Assembly (NCBI GenBank): GCA_963769045.1
Contig: CAVYKK010000013.1
Span: forward strand, 186,001-250,000
Source of the DNA: Methanocella_A sp963769045
Lineage (GTDB): Archaea > Halobacteriota > Methanocellia > Methanocellales > Methanocellaceae
Direction of reading: 5' to 3'
DNA length: 64,000 bases
Each line of letters begins with the position of its first letter. The first letter of the stretch is position 1. Below are positions 17,223-25,551 of the stretch, piece after piece. The notes beneath the pieces are model-generated. The model worked only from the letters and a program-made list of their open reading frames with translations, had not been told where the DNA came from and did no database searches. The position numbers were made by a program, and so were the translations under genes.

Positions 17223-17823
17223 CTATATCATTGCAGAAAAATTTTTAAGCATCCTTAGACCGACTGTACCGCTCTTCTCCGGGTGGAACTGGGTCCCGAC
17301 GGCGTTGCCGGCTTCATTGGCCGCTATTGCCGTGAACTCGCCGCCATAGTCGGTGGCCGCGACCGTGCTGTCGTTGATCCCGGCACGGTATGAGTGGACA
17401 AAATAAACGTAGGAGCCTTCCGGTATGCCCTTGAGCAGCGGGTGCTCTTTTTTGACGGTGAGCGAGTTCCAGCCCATGTGGGGGACTTTGAGACGGCCAT
17501 TGAAGCGCGTGACCCGGCCCGGCACGATGCCAAGGCCCTTGATCAGGCCGCCCTCCTCGCTTTCCTCGTAGAGCATCTGCATGCCGAGGCATATGCCGAG
17601 GAACGGGACGCCGGCCTCGATCCTCTCCGGTCAGGACTTTCTGTAGCGGGGCTACCTGGCGCATGCAGGCCTCGAAGGCCCCGACGCCCGGCAGCACGAT
17701 CGCGTCCGCGGACTCGATCTCTCCGGGGTCGCCGGTCATCTTGCCCGGCGTGCCCACGAAGGCCAGCCCTCGCTCCACGCTGCGGATGTTGCCTGCGCCG
17801 TAGTCGACGATCGCTATCTTCAA
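17223..17823 (-). pseudogene. hisH: Imidazole glycerol phosphate synthase glutaminase subunit, frameshifted
   Basis: This is HisH split over two frames. The first begins LKIAIVDYGAGNIRSVERGL and runs through IVLPGVGAFEACM to VLTGE. The second resumes with the nucleophile region GICLGMQMLYEE and includes VPHMGWN, YFVHSY and GTQFHPEKSG, which hold the catalytic triad. The break is at about 17621-17630, where one extra base must be skipped to continue as RIEAGVPFLG. Corrected length is about 200 residues, normal for HisH, which feeds ammonia to HisF in histidine synthesis. The TTG start overlaps the stop of the upstream PAPS-reductase gene (TTGA). Because histidine synthesis should be needed, a sequencing error is likely, but a real lesion cannot be excluded. 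Confidence 0.85.
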
Positions 17824-19703
17824 GCTTCCTCTCTCCGGAACTTCACCAGCGGGCAGATGTCGATGCACTCGCCGCACGCGGTGCACGCCTCGTTGATGAT
17901 CGCTTTGTGGTTCTCCTTGGTAATAGCATTTGTGGGGCAGGTGCCCACGCAGACGCCACAGCCAATACATAACATGCCCCGGCGGATAGCTTTTACAGCC
18001 TTCTGGGCAACAGAGATAGCCGAATCCTGGTCCTTCGCCCGGACGACCACGGTACCGGTCGCGTATACCTGGATGCTCGCATCGTCCATAGGCACATAGA
18101 TCACGCCGTCCATGGACTTTACTTCGCCCAGCGGCCGCAGCATCATCTCGAGCCGCTCCATGTCCAGCGGCGAGTCGAAGCTCCCTTCGGCGCTCATGGA
18201 GCCGTCCTTGCAGGGGCGGTAGCCCGCGGCCAGCGCAAAGTTAAGCTCGCCGGTCTTGCCTTCCGGCGCGGTCTTCTCGATGCCCAGCGACTGCCGCAGC
18301 TCTTCCCACTGCTTCGGCAGGCGTCGCCATCGCCACAGGCCGTATGTCACATAGCCCGGCGACAGGCCGACCTTGCGGCAGTAGTCGAACAGGAACGATT
18401 CCCACCGCTGCCACATTTCGGGGTGCTGCTCTTTGACGTACTCATAGTCGGCCAGACTGGCGCTCGGGCACAGCCAGCAGCCGATCCGGTCGAAGCCCCG
18501 CTCGTACAGGACGTTGTACGGCGCCTTCTCCCGGAACAGGAACAGCCAGATATGCAGCGCAGTCCAGCCCTGTATGGGCGACGCGCTGGTCTGGTTGCCT
18601 ACCCAGGGGTTCTGCCAGACGCGCTGGCTCTTGGCCCGCACTTCGGACTCGTAGCGGCGTTGGCCGATGAATGTAAGCACGCCGTGCGGGTACTTGTTCT
18701 CGATGAAATTGGTGATCGGGCCCAGCTTGCAGACCTTGCAGCACCAGCGAGCTTCTACTGACGGTGGTCCAAACCGCGGCGCCGCGTCCCAGAAGGGCTC
18801 CGCCTCAACGATGCTGACAGGCAGGCCGTATTTCTCTGCGACCAGATGCACGTTCCCTGTAGTCTCGGGGAACTCCAGGCCGGTGTCTATGTACATGACG
18901 TCGAACGACGGCAGGGCTTTTTTCACCAACAGCAGCGTGGCCAGGCTGTCCTTGCCGCCGGAATAGGATACAGTGACCGGCAGCTTCTGCTGCTCAGCGG
19001 TCTTCTTCGCGAAGCTGACTGCCTCGTGCTCATAGCCGTCGAGGTAATTACGGTTTGCCTCAAGGGCATCGTCCCACGTCTGCCCGCCGGCAGGCACCGG
19101 GTGATCGTCATAGCCATTCCACCGGACCTTGACCGCCACACCGCGTTTGCGCTGCTTCATGTCGGCGCCGGTCATCTTTGCGCGTCCTACGGCGATGGGC
19201 CGGCCGTCGAGAAGTACCACTACCTCGTCGTCGACCTGTATGTTCTCGTCGCAGTCGACCACACCGGGGCCGAGCATGTTGGAGCTGCCGAGCAGGGGTT
19301 TCTCCGCACCCTTGTCTGCGATCACGTAGCCTTTCGTGATCTTCATCTGCTTTGCCGCGTAGGCCCGGGGCATGAACATCCATTTGAGCCGCACCGGGTC
19401 GAAGCGGACTGCGCCGAACATCTGCCCGTCTACGTAGACCTCGTCCAGGCGGTCCTCATAAGGAGCCTTGTTGAGCACAGCGAGCTTGCCTGCCAGGAGG
19501 TCGCCCTCGTGGCCGAAGCCTTCGGCTATCGTACGGCTGACCAGGGCTATGTCGAAGGGAAACGCCGGGCGGATGTCGCCGGGGGGCGTTACCTCGACCT
19601 TGCGGGCTTCGCCGCCGCACTTCGCACACTTCTTGCCCAGCACGGGCACGTTGCACGCGTCGCACCAGAACAGCGTCAGCTTGCCGAGATAAACGTGGCT
19701 CAT
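17820..19703 (-). CDS. Zinc-ribbon / PUA / PAPS-reductase-fold / ferredoxin fusion protein
   Basis: A 627-residue multidomain protein. In order: a zinc ribbon with CDAC and CAKC (about residues 14-29); a PUA-like domain ending in VVVLLDGRPIAVGRA (about 130-180); a PAPS reductase/ATP-pyrophosphatase domain starting at the PP-loop VSYSGGKDSLATLLL (about 247-261) with WCCKVCK and CWLCPSA cysteines; and two 4Fe-4S motifs near the C-terminus (CIGCGVCVGTCP, CTACGECIDICP). The combination with a PUA RNA-binding domain suggests sulfur or thiol chemistry on RNA, or sulfate assimilation, rather than a plain PAPS reductase. Such fusions occur in methanogens; the substrate is not established here. It overlaps hisH by 4 bases, so they form one operon. 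Confidence 0.8.
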   Translation of the reverse strand: MSHVYLGKLTLFWCDACNVPVLGKKCAKCGGEARKVEVTPPGDIRPAFPFDIALVSRTIAEGFGHEGDLLAGKLAVLNKAPYEDRLDEVYVDGQMFGAVRFDPVRLKWMFMPRAYAAKQMKITKGYVIADKGAEKPLLGSSNMLGPGVVDCDENIQVDDEVVVLLDGRPIAVGRAKMTGADMKQRKRGVAVKVRWNGYDDHPVPAGGQTWDDALEANRNYLDGYEHEAVSFAKKTAEQQKLPVTVSYSGGKDSLATLLLVKKALPSFDVMYIDTGLEFPETTGNVHLVAEKYGLPVSIVEAEPFWDAAPRFGPPSVEARWCCKVCKLGPITNFIENKYPHGVLTFIGQRRYESEVRAKSQRVWQNPWVGNQTSASPIQGWTALHIWLFLFREKAPYNVLYERGFDRIGCWLCPSASLADYEYVKEQHPEMWQRWESFLFDYCRKVGLSPGYVTYGLWRWRRLPKQWEELRQSLGIEKTAPEGKTGELNFALAAGYRPCKDGSMSAEGSFDSPLDMERLEMMLRPLGEVKSMDGVIYVPMDDASIQVYATGTVVVRAKDQDSAISVAQKAVKAIRRGMLCIGCGVCVGTCPTNAITKENHKAIINEACTACGECIDICPLVKFRREEA

Positions 19704-19827
19704 CGCGGTGAAAATGGAGTAGACAATATATATGAACTTTTACTTCCGGGTACAATACACGGTAACGTTATGCCGGGGATGGCTGGCGGGACAGGCCGGG
19801 AAGGCGCTTACGCGCGGGGGATGTCAA

Positions 19828-20034
19828 TTAATCCTGTTCCCAGGCTCTCAAGGTGTAGACGATCAGGAAAATGTCGATGACCAGCAGCATGACGAGAAAC
19901 AGGACCAGCCAGACGCCATCCGCCTCTGGTATCGTTACGAGCGAGCCGACGACGCCCGTGGCCATGCCCATCAGTACGAGCAGAATGACGGCGCCTGCTA
20001 CGATCTCGGCAATTAGTACTGTGAGTTTATTCAC
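19828..20034 (-). CDS. Small two-helix membrane protein
   Basis: A 68-residue protein consisting of two hydrophobic helices (about residues 5-35 and 41-63) joined by a short loop EADGVW and ending in a charged tail (RAWEQD). No family recognised. It sits in a 350-base space between the PAPS-reductase fusion and the chagasin-like gene, and its strong hydrophobic pattern with charged ends is unlikely to be chance. Whether it is expressed is unknown. Confidence 0.45.
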   Translation of the reverse strand: MNKLTVLIAEIVAGAVILLVLMGMATGVVGSLVTIPEADGVWLVLFLVMLLVIDIFLIVYTLRAWEQD

Positions 20035-20130
20035 TGCGAAGCTCCATGACGATCAATGGCTGGCGGCTATAAAATTTTTTCTGGGCTCAATGATTGCGAC
20101 AATAATACTATAAGCCACAGCAGCGCGTTC

Positions 20131-20442
20131 ATGAAACGGATGAAGGTCACTCAGGACGACAACGGCCGCTGCATCATCCTGAAGCTCCGCGAGAAGCTCG
20201 AGGTCCGCCTGCCGGAGAGCATGGTCTCGGGCTACGTCTGGGAGTACCGCGAGGAATGCCCGGTACTGAGGCTGGACGACTCGGACTATGCCGAACGCGG
20301 CCCGGCGCGGTTCAACGGCCTTGGAGAACGCTCCTGGCATTTCGCAGCCGTTGCCACCGGCGGCTGCAAGCTCAACTTTTACCTTGTACGGCCATGGTCT
20401 GCGCCGTCACTGGAGTACTCGCTTTCAATTACGATTCAGTGA
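20131..20442 (+). CDS. Chagasin-like inhibitor of cysteine peptidases (family I42)
   Basis: About 103 residues carrying the three loops of chagasin-type inhibitors of papain-like cysteine proteases. First loop: LPESMVSGYVWEY (usual NPTTGY.W). Second: RFNGLGERSWHFAA. Third: VRPWSAPSLEYSLSITI, with the diagnostic RPW. The length and beta-rich pattern fit the family. No signal peptide is seen from the ATG at 20131, so it may work inside the cell; an upstream in-frame ATG at 20056 would not add a signal either. A TATA-like ACTATAA near 20107 favours a start at 20131 or 20140. No protease gene is next to it, so the target is unknown. Confidence 0.75.
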   Translation: MKRMKVTQDDNGRCIILKLREKLEVRLPESMVSGYVWEYREECPVLRLDDSDYAERGPARFNGLGERSWHFAAVATGGCKLNFYLVRPWSAPSLEYSLSITIQ

Positions 20443-20649
20443 AGAGAAAAGGCCAGGCGATTATCCGCAGACATTGGAAAATTATTTATAGAAGTGTAAT
20501 CTCATATTTGACCGCGATACCCGCAGAACAGAAGGTATAATTCGGGCGGGCATTGCGCCTGTAATCTATTGTCGATTTACGGCGAGAAGAATTAAAAACC
20601 CCTGTATGCCAATGGCCTTGCAAGGCTTCAGGGCAAGGGGAGCCATCGT

Positions 20650-20661
20650 AAATTATATATA
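20650..20661 (+). promoter_or_regulatory. TATA box of the thermosome gene
   Basis: AAATTATATATA lies 62-73 bases before the TTG start, giving an expected transcript start near 20685 and a leader of about 40 bases that contains the strong ribosome site AAGGAGGT at 20709-20716. That ribosome site fixes the TTG at 20723 as the start. Confidence 0.65.
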
Positions 20662-20722
20662 GAATTACAAGCACATAAATGCCTGCTACACAGGTTACTT
20701 CACATTTAAGGAGGTTACAAAT

Positions 20723-22369
20723 TTGGCACAGCAACAGAGTGGTCAACCAGTGATTATTTTAAGGGAAGGCTCCACCCGGACGAGGGGCCGCGACGCTCAG
20801 GGTATGAACCTCATGGCCGCGAGGGCCGTGGCCGAGGCAGTCAGGACGACGCTCGGGCCGAAGGGCATGGACAAGATGCTCGTGGACTCCCTCGGCGACG
20901 TCGTGATTACCAACGACGGCGTTACGATTCTCAAGGAAATGGACATCGAGCACCCCGCTGCGAAGATGATCGTGGAGATCGCCAAGACCCAGGACGACGA
21001 GGTCGGCGACGGCACCACCACCGCAGTCGTATTAGCCGGTGAGTTACTCAAGAAGTCCGAGGCCCTGCTGGACCAGGACGTTCACCCCACGGTGATCGCG
21101 TCCGGCTACAGGCAGGCAGCCAACAAGGCCAGGGAAATCCTCAACAACCTCGCGTTCGACGTCTCGGTCAAGGATGAGCAGCTCCTGAAGGAGTTCGCCA
21201 TCACCGCGATGACGGGCAAGGGCGCCGAGGCCGTAGGCGAGAAGCTGGCCGACCTCATCGTCAAGGCAGTCAAGGCTGTCGTGGACGAGAACGGCAAGGT
21301 CGACATCGACGATGTCAAGGTAGAGAAGAAGGTCGGCGGCACCATCGGCGACAGCGAGCTCATCCAGGGCATCGTAGTCGACAAGGAACGCATCCACCCG
21401 AACATGCCGAAGACCGTGAAGAACGCGAAGATCGCGCTGCTCGACTGCCCGCTGGAGATCGAGAAGACGGAGATCGACGCCAAGATCGAGATCACCAGCC
21501 CCGACCAGCTCCAGAGCTTCCTGGACCAGGAAGAGAAGATGCTCAAGGACATGGTCGACAAGATCAAGAAGACCGGCGCCAACGTCGTGTTCTGCCAGAA
21601 GGGCGTGGACGACCTCGTCCAGCACTACCTGGCGAAGGCCGGCATCATGGCCGCCCGCCGTGTCAAGGAGTCCGACCTCAAGAAGCTCGCCAAGAGCACG
21701 GGCGCCCGCGTTAGCACCAGCGTCGATGAGCTCGCCAAGAGCGACCTCGGCGATGCAGGCCTCGTGGAAGAGCGCAAGATCGGCGACGAGAACATGATCT
21801 TCGTCGAGAAGTGCAAGGACCCGAAGGCAGTCAGCATGATCCTCCGCGGCGGCACCGAGCACGTCGTAGACGAGCTGTACCGCGCCGTACACGATGCGCT
21901 CCGCGTCGTGGGCGTAGTCGTCGAGGACAAGAAGTACGTCGTGGGCGGAGGCGCCTGCGAGGTAGAGCTCGCGCTCCGGCTGAAGGACTTCGCGTCCACG
22001 GTCGGCGGCAGAGAGCAGCTCGCCATCGAGGCGTTCGCGGAGGCCATGGAGGTCATCCCGAGGACGCTCGCCGAGAACGCCGGCCTGGACCCGATCGACA
22101 CGCTGGTCAGCCTGCGCAGCAAGCACGAGGGCAAGAACGGCATGAAGACCGCGGGCATCAACGTCTTCACCGGCGACGCAGTCGACATGAAGAAGGAGAA
22201 GGTCGTCGAACCCCTCCGTGTCAAGACCCAGGCCGTCAGTGGCGCCAGCGAGGCAGCCATCATGATCCTGAGGATTGACGACGTCATTGCAGCCAGCAAG
22301 TTAAGCGGCGGCAAGGGCGGCCCGGGCATGGGCCCGGGCGGCATGGGCGAGATGGACATGGGAATGTAA
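20723..22369 (+). CDS. Thermosome subunit (group II chaperonin)
   Basis: A 548-residue archaeal chaperonin subunit that assembles into a double ring and folds proteins with ATP and a built-in lid. Typical features: NLMAARAVAEAVRTTLGPKG near the N-terminus, GDVVITNDGVTILKEM, the nucleotide-binding GDGTTT (about residue 95), and the hinge VGGGACEVELALRL near 410. The C-terminus is the Gly/Met-rich tail GGKGGPGMGPGGMGEMDMGM that lines the cavity floor. Length is normal. Codon use is strongly biased to GC-ending codons, as for a highly expressed gene. TTG start chosen from the AAGGAGGT about 6 bases upstream. Alpha versus beta type cannot be assigned by eye. Confidence 0.97.
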   Translation: MAQQQSGQPVIILREGSTRTRGRDAQGMNLMAARAVAEAVRTTLGPKGMDKMLVDSLGDVVITNDGVTILKEMDIEHPAAKMIVEIAKTQDDEVGDGTTTAVVLAGELLKKSEALLDQDVHPTVIASGYRQAANKAREILNNLAFDVSVKDEQLLKEFAITAMTGKGAEAVGEKLADLIVKAVKAVVDENGKVDIDDVKVEKKVGGTIGDSELIQGIVVDKERIHPNMPKTVKNAKIALLDCPLEIEKTEIDAKIEITSPDQLQSFLDQEEKMLKDMVDKIKKTGANVVFCQKGVDDLVQHYLAKAGIMAARRVKESDLKKLAKSTGARVSTSVDELAKSDLGDAGLVEERKIGDENMIFVEKCKDPKAVSMILRGGTEHVVDELYRAVHDALRVVGVVVEDKKYVVGGGACEVELALRLKDFASTVGGREQLAIEAFAEAMEVIPRTLAENAGLDPIDTLVSLRSKHEGKNGMKTAGINVFTGDAVDMKKEKVVEPLRVKTQAVSGASEAAIMILRIDDVIAASKLSGGKGGPGMGPGGMGEMDMGM

Positions 22370-22394
22370 ATTCCCATCTCTTTCCTCCACCTCA

Positions 22395-22410
22395 CTTTTT
22401 TATTTTTCTC
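22395..22410 (+). terminator. T-rich terminator after the thermosome gene
   Basis: About 25 bases after the stop, the coding strand reads ACTTTTTTATTTTTCTC, a long T-rich run of the kind that releases archaeal RNA polymerase without a hairpin. Confidence 0.5.
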
Positions 22411-22505
22411 AACGCCATTTCTGCAGACAACCGTATCGACGGCCATAGCCTTCGTTTAAACGGCAAAAAAGCCTTAAGTATCTGCCTTTCGAGTGTTCAC
22501 TATAC

Positions 22506-23459
22506 ATGAAGCATCGGATTTATGCGGCAGCCGCCTGCGTGCTGTTATTTGTCGTGGCGGGCACAGCGTCAGCTTCCGGTCCGTCTGCCAACGTATCGAT
22601 CCCCTCGTCCTTCATGATCTCGGAGTTCGGAAAGGCGATCGACAGTGTCTCCAGCGAGCTTGCCTCCGGCCCAGGCCCTGTCGCGTTCACCAGAAGCGAT
22701 AACTCGCTGTACGTCACTGTGCCGGCTGCGGCCCGCAACGGCACAAGGCTGGTATCGCTGGAGGATAGTGAGAGCGGCATTGTCTTCCGAAATAACACGT
22801 TGCTGCTGCCCGTCTACGCCGGAGGGGAGAAAGCCGGCAGCCTGGTCGCCACCACGGAGAACCTGACGGCTGACAGCTATGGCTTCTCCGGGCAGGTCAC
22901 CGGCCTGGAGCTCCGCCTGGCCGGGATTACCTCGAAACACGATAGTACGAACTTTACGGCAGGCGCCGTTATCCTGCTGCGGGACCTGCCTGACGGAGCG
23001 GAGTACGGCATATCATTCACGGATAGTGACACGGCCGTTAAGGCGATAACCGCGGACCTGGAAATACGAGGCCAGGCTGTTGCGGACATGTCCCCGCCGT
23101 TCGACCTGGGGGGCGTCAACCAGGCAGGCAACGATGCCATTGGCTACGTCATCGTCACCATACAGGCAGACAGAGAATGGCCCGGGCCCTATGACGCCGA
23201 AAACATCACGTTATACCGGTATAGTGACGGCCAGCTTTCCAGGCTCCAGCCCCGGCTCCTGAAAACGGAAAATGGCACCGTCTATCAGGCTGTCGTACCC
23301 GGCGCGGGACAGTTTGCTCTCGTAGCGGCTACGCAGCCGGACCGTACCATCACGGATGCTTCGGCCACAGACGCAGGTATGCTGGCGGTCCTCGGCAGCT
23401 TCCTGGCAATCCTCCTGATCGCCCTCGCCGTCATGGTACGGCGCGTGACAAAGCGATGA
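22506..23459 (+). CDS. Secreted protein anchored by a C-terminal membrane helix
   Basis: A 317-residue exported protein. Residues 1-24 are a signal peptide (MKHRIYAAAACVLLFVVAG, then ASA as the cleavage site), followed by a long Ser/Thr-rich extracellular domain with several N-glycosylation sites (NVS, NGT, NNT, NLT, NFT, NIT). A hydrophobic segment (AVLGSFLAILLIALAVMV) before the basic tail RRVTKR anchors it. The membrane-proximal stretch with VVPGAGQFALVA resembles PGF-pre-PGF domains of archaeal surface proteins. Function unknown. It starts about 135 bases after the thermosome and is read in the same direction as the AIM24 gene. Confidence 0.65.
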   Translation: MKHRIYAAAACVLLFVVAGTASASGPSANVSIPSSFMISEFGKAIDSVSSELASGPGPVAFTRSDNSLYVTVPAAARNGTRLVSLEDSESGIVFRNNTLLLPVYAGGEKAGSLVATTENLTADSYGFSGQVTGLELRLAGITSKHDSTNFTAGAVILLRDLPDGAEYGISFTDSDTAVKAITADLEIRGQAVADMSPPFDLGGVNQAGNDAIGYVIVTIQADREWPGPYDAENITLYRYSDGQLSRLQPRLLKTENGTVYQAVVPGAGQFALVAATQPDRTITDASATDAGMLAVLGSFLAILLIALAVMVRRVTKR

Positions 23460-23500
23460 GTATTTGACGGCCGACGCAGACACTATTCCGGAGCTTTCGT

Positions 23501-24178
23501 ATGAAGTATAACATCCTTTACAGGCCGGTCTACTCGCTGCTGGAGGTCGAGATGCAGCAGGGCGAGTCTATTTGCGCCGAGGCCGGCGCCATGGTCACCA
23601 TGTCGCCGTCGATCGACATCCAGACGAGCGCCAGGGGCGGAATCCTGTCCTCGCTGAAGCGGAGCGTGCTGGGCGGCGAGTCGTTCTTCCAGAACACCTA
23701 TACGTGCCGGCAGGGCACGGGCATCGTCACCTTCGGCCCCTCGTACATGGGCGATGTCGAGCAGATACCGATGGTCGGCGAGTGGTTCGTACAGAGCGGT
23801 GCGTACCTCGCCTCGTCCCCGCAGCTTGGCATCGACACCAAATTCCAGGGCCTGAAAGGCCTGTTCTCAGGCGAGAGCCTGTTCTTCCTCCGCGTGTTCG
23901 GCCAGGGCGACCTGTTCATCTCATCCTTCGGCGCCGTCCACGCCATCGACCTGAAACAGGGCGAGGACGTCCGGGTGGACACGGGCAATCTGGTGGCGTT
24001 CCAGCAGGGCATCAGCTATACGGTGGAAAAGGTGGGCGGCATCAAGTCCACGATGCTCAGCGGCGAAGGGCTGGTGCTGCGGCTCAGGGGTCCGGGCAGG
24101 GTCTACATCCAGACCAGGTCGCCGGGCACCTTCGTGGGATGGCTGTACCCGCTGCTGCCCAAGCCACAGAGCCAGTAG
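23501..24178 (+). CDS. AIM24-family protein (TIGR00266-like)
   Basis: A 225-residue soluble protein of the AIM24 beta-solenoid family found across prokaryotes and in yeast mitochondria. Recognisable blocks are EVEMQQGESICAEAGAMVTM (about residues 16-35), LGGESFFQNTY (about 57-67), a glycine-rich centre, and the C-terminal LRGPGRVYIQTRSPGTF. No catalytic residues are established for the family and its biochemical role is unclear. It follows the secreted protein at 22506 after 41 bases, so a shared transcript is possible. Confidence 0.85.
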   Translation: MKYNILYRPVYSLLEVEMQQGESICAEAGAMVTMSPSIDIQTSARGGILSSLKRSVLGGESFFQNTYTCRQGTGIVTFGPSYMGDVEQIPMVGEWFVQSGAYLASSPQLGIDTKFQGLKGLFSGESLFFLRVFGQGDLFISSFGAVHAIDLKQGEDVRVDTGNLVAFQQGISYTVEKVGGIKSTMLSGEGLVLRLRGPGRVYIQTRSPGTFVGWLYPLLPKPQSQ

Positions 24179-24183
24179 GCATT

Positions 24184-24225
24184 GGACACGGAGGGCACTA
24201 AGGCCACAAAGGCCACAGAGGGCAC
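24184..24225. repeat. Single arm of a CACAAAGG/CACAGAGG-type repeat
   Basis: GGACACGGAGGGCACTAAGG and CCACAAAGGCCACAGAGGGC lie back to back right after the AIM24 stop. They use the same 9-base unit as the hairpin elements elsewhere in the window, but no inverted partner arm was found nearby, so this looks like a half element or remnant. Confidence 0.55.
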
Positions 24226-24249
24226 GTATCGGCAATTAAGGGACAGATA

Positions 24250-25227
24250 TTATTGCGCCAGAGAGCGCCGCAGCATATCGCTGGCCATGTCTATGGCGCT
24301 CTTAACCACCGGCGTATTTGCCAGCGGGTTCAGCATCATGCAGTCGTGGATGATCCCCAGAAGTCGTATGCCGGTCGTGGGCACGCCTGCTTCCATGAGC
24401 TTGTGGGCATATGCTTCGCCCTCGTCCCTGAGCACGTCGTATTCGTTGACGATCACCAGCGCCGGCGGCAGGCCTTTCAGCTGATCGGCTGATGCTCGCG
24501 ATGGTGACGCCATCGGCTGATTACGCTCCTTTTTATCCGGCAGGTAATTGTCCCAGAACCACCTCATCCCGTCGCGGGCCAGCCAGTAGCCGCTGTCGAA
24601 CTGCCGGTACGAGCCTGTCTCGAAGTTCGCGTCGGTAACCGGGTAGAAGAGCGCCTGGAACCTGATATCAGGCCCATTTCTCTGCTTTGCCATCATGGCC
24701 ATGACCGCCGTCATGTTACCCCCGACACTGTCCCCGGCCACTGCGAGCCGGGAGCTGTCAAGGTTATGCTGCCTGCCGCTTTCCGCAATGTATTCCATCG
24801 CCCTGTAGTCCTGTTCCAGTATAACGGGATATTTCGCTTCGGGAGAGGGAGTGTAATCGACAAACACCATGGCAGAACCTGACTTGTTCGCGAGCTCCCT
24901 TACCAGCCGCTCATGCGTATCGAAACCGCCCAGCACCCATCCCCCGCCGTGGTAGAACATGGTGACCGGGAGCGCCCCTGTGCTGCCCTGAGGCCGGACA
25001 ATGTGTAAGTGGACTTTCCCTGTCGGCCCGCCGGGTATATCCATCTCCTCAATATCCGCAGGCATCATAGGCACTGCAGCCGAAGCCTGCAGGTCAGATA
25101 ATACTTTACGTGCATGCTCCGGCGACATTTTGAAGACCGGAGGGCCCTGTAGTGCATTGATCTTCTCGAGAAATGCTCTCGCAGTCGGATCGATACCGCT
25201 TAATGTCCCTGTTGTTACTGTGCTCAC
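24250..25227 (-). CDS. Alpha/beta-hydrolase, esterase/lipase of the hormone-sensitive-lipase type
   Basis: A 325-residue hydrolase. The oxyanion-hole motif HGGGW (about residue 91), nucleophile GDSVGG (about 166), acid NEYDVLRDEG (about 258) and histidine region IIHDCMML (about 288) are all present and correctly ordered. This places it among the family IV (HSL-like) carboxylesterases, which cleave short acyl esters in the cytoplasm. The start is a GTG preceded by GGATCA; no signal peptide. An N-terminal cap of about 60 residues is as expected. The natural substrate is unknown and the neighbours do not suggest one. Confidence 0.88.
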   Translation of the reverse strand: MSTVTTGTLSGIDPTARAFLEKINALQGPPVFKMSPEHARKVLSDLQASAAVPMMPADIEEMDIPGGPTGKVHLHIVRPQGSTGALPVTMFYHGGGWVLGGFDTHERLVRELANKSGSAMVFVDYTPSPEAKYPVILEQDYRAMEYIAESGRQHNLDSSRLAVAGDSVGGNMTAVMAMMAKQRNGPDIRFQALFYPVTDANFETGSYRQFDSGYWLARDGMRWFWDNYLPDKKERNQPMASPSRASADQLKGLPPALVIVNEYDVLRDEGEAYAHKLMEAGVPTTGIRLLGIIHDCMMLNPLANTPVVKSAIDMASDMLRRSLAQ

Positions 25228-25551
25228 AAGTGATCCCCCATACCAGACAGATATGGAGAAACGTCAGACAGCGTGGTGATATATCTTATTTGTTTTATCA
25301 CCGAGCATCGAGTATGCACATGATCCCTGGTACCCAAAGACTGAAATTAAGCAAAAATGATTTATTTTTTCGGGCAGCGGTTCGCGCGCGCAATTACTAA
25401 TGGTATCTGCAAAATAATTTTTTAGCATCCGGGCCCCTGGCGACATTGGCGGGCATGACATGGGGCGAATAGCTTGAGAAACGGCTTGTAAGGTGCCCAA
25501 AATGTTAATACCCGGTGATTTTGCGGCCTCCGTGCCCCTGGTTTCCGATGC
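25228..25551. other. 324-base intergenic region, no gene
   Basis: This stretch lies between the start of the esterase and the end of the LigD-type polymerase, both on the minus strand. It holds the AT-rich presumed esterase promoter, a patch CGCGCGCGC near 25382, and no repeat or ORF that looks coding. Confidence 0.5.
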
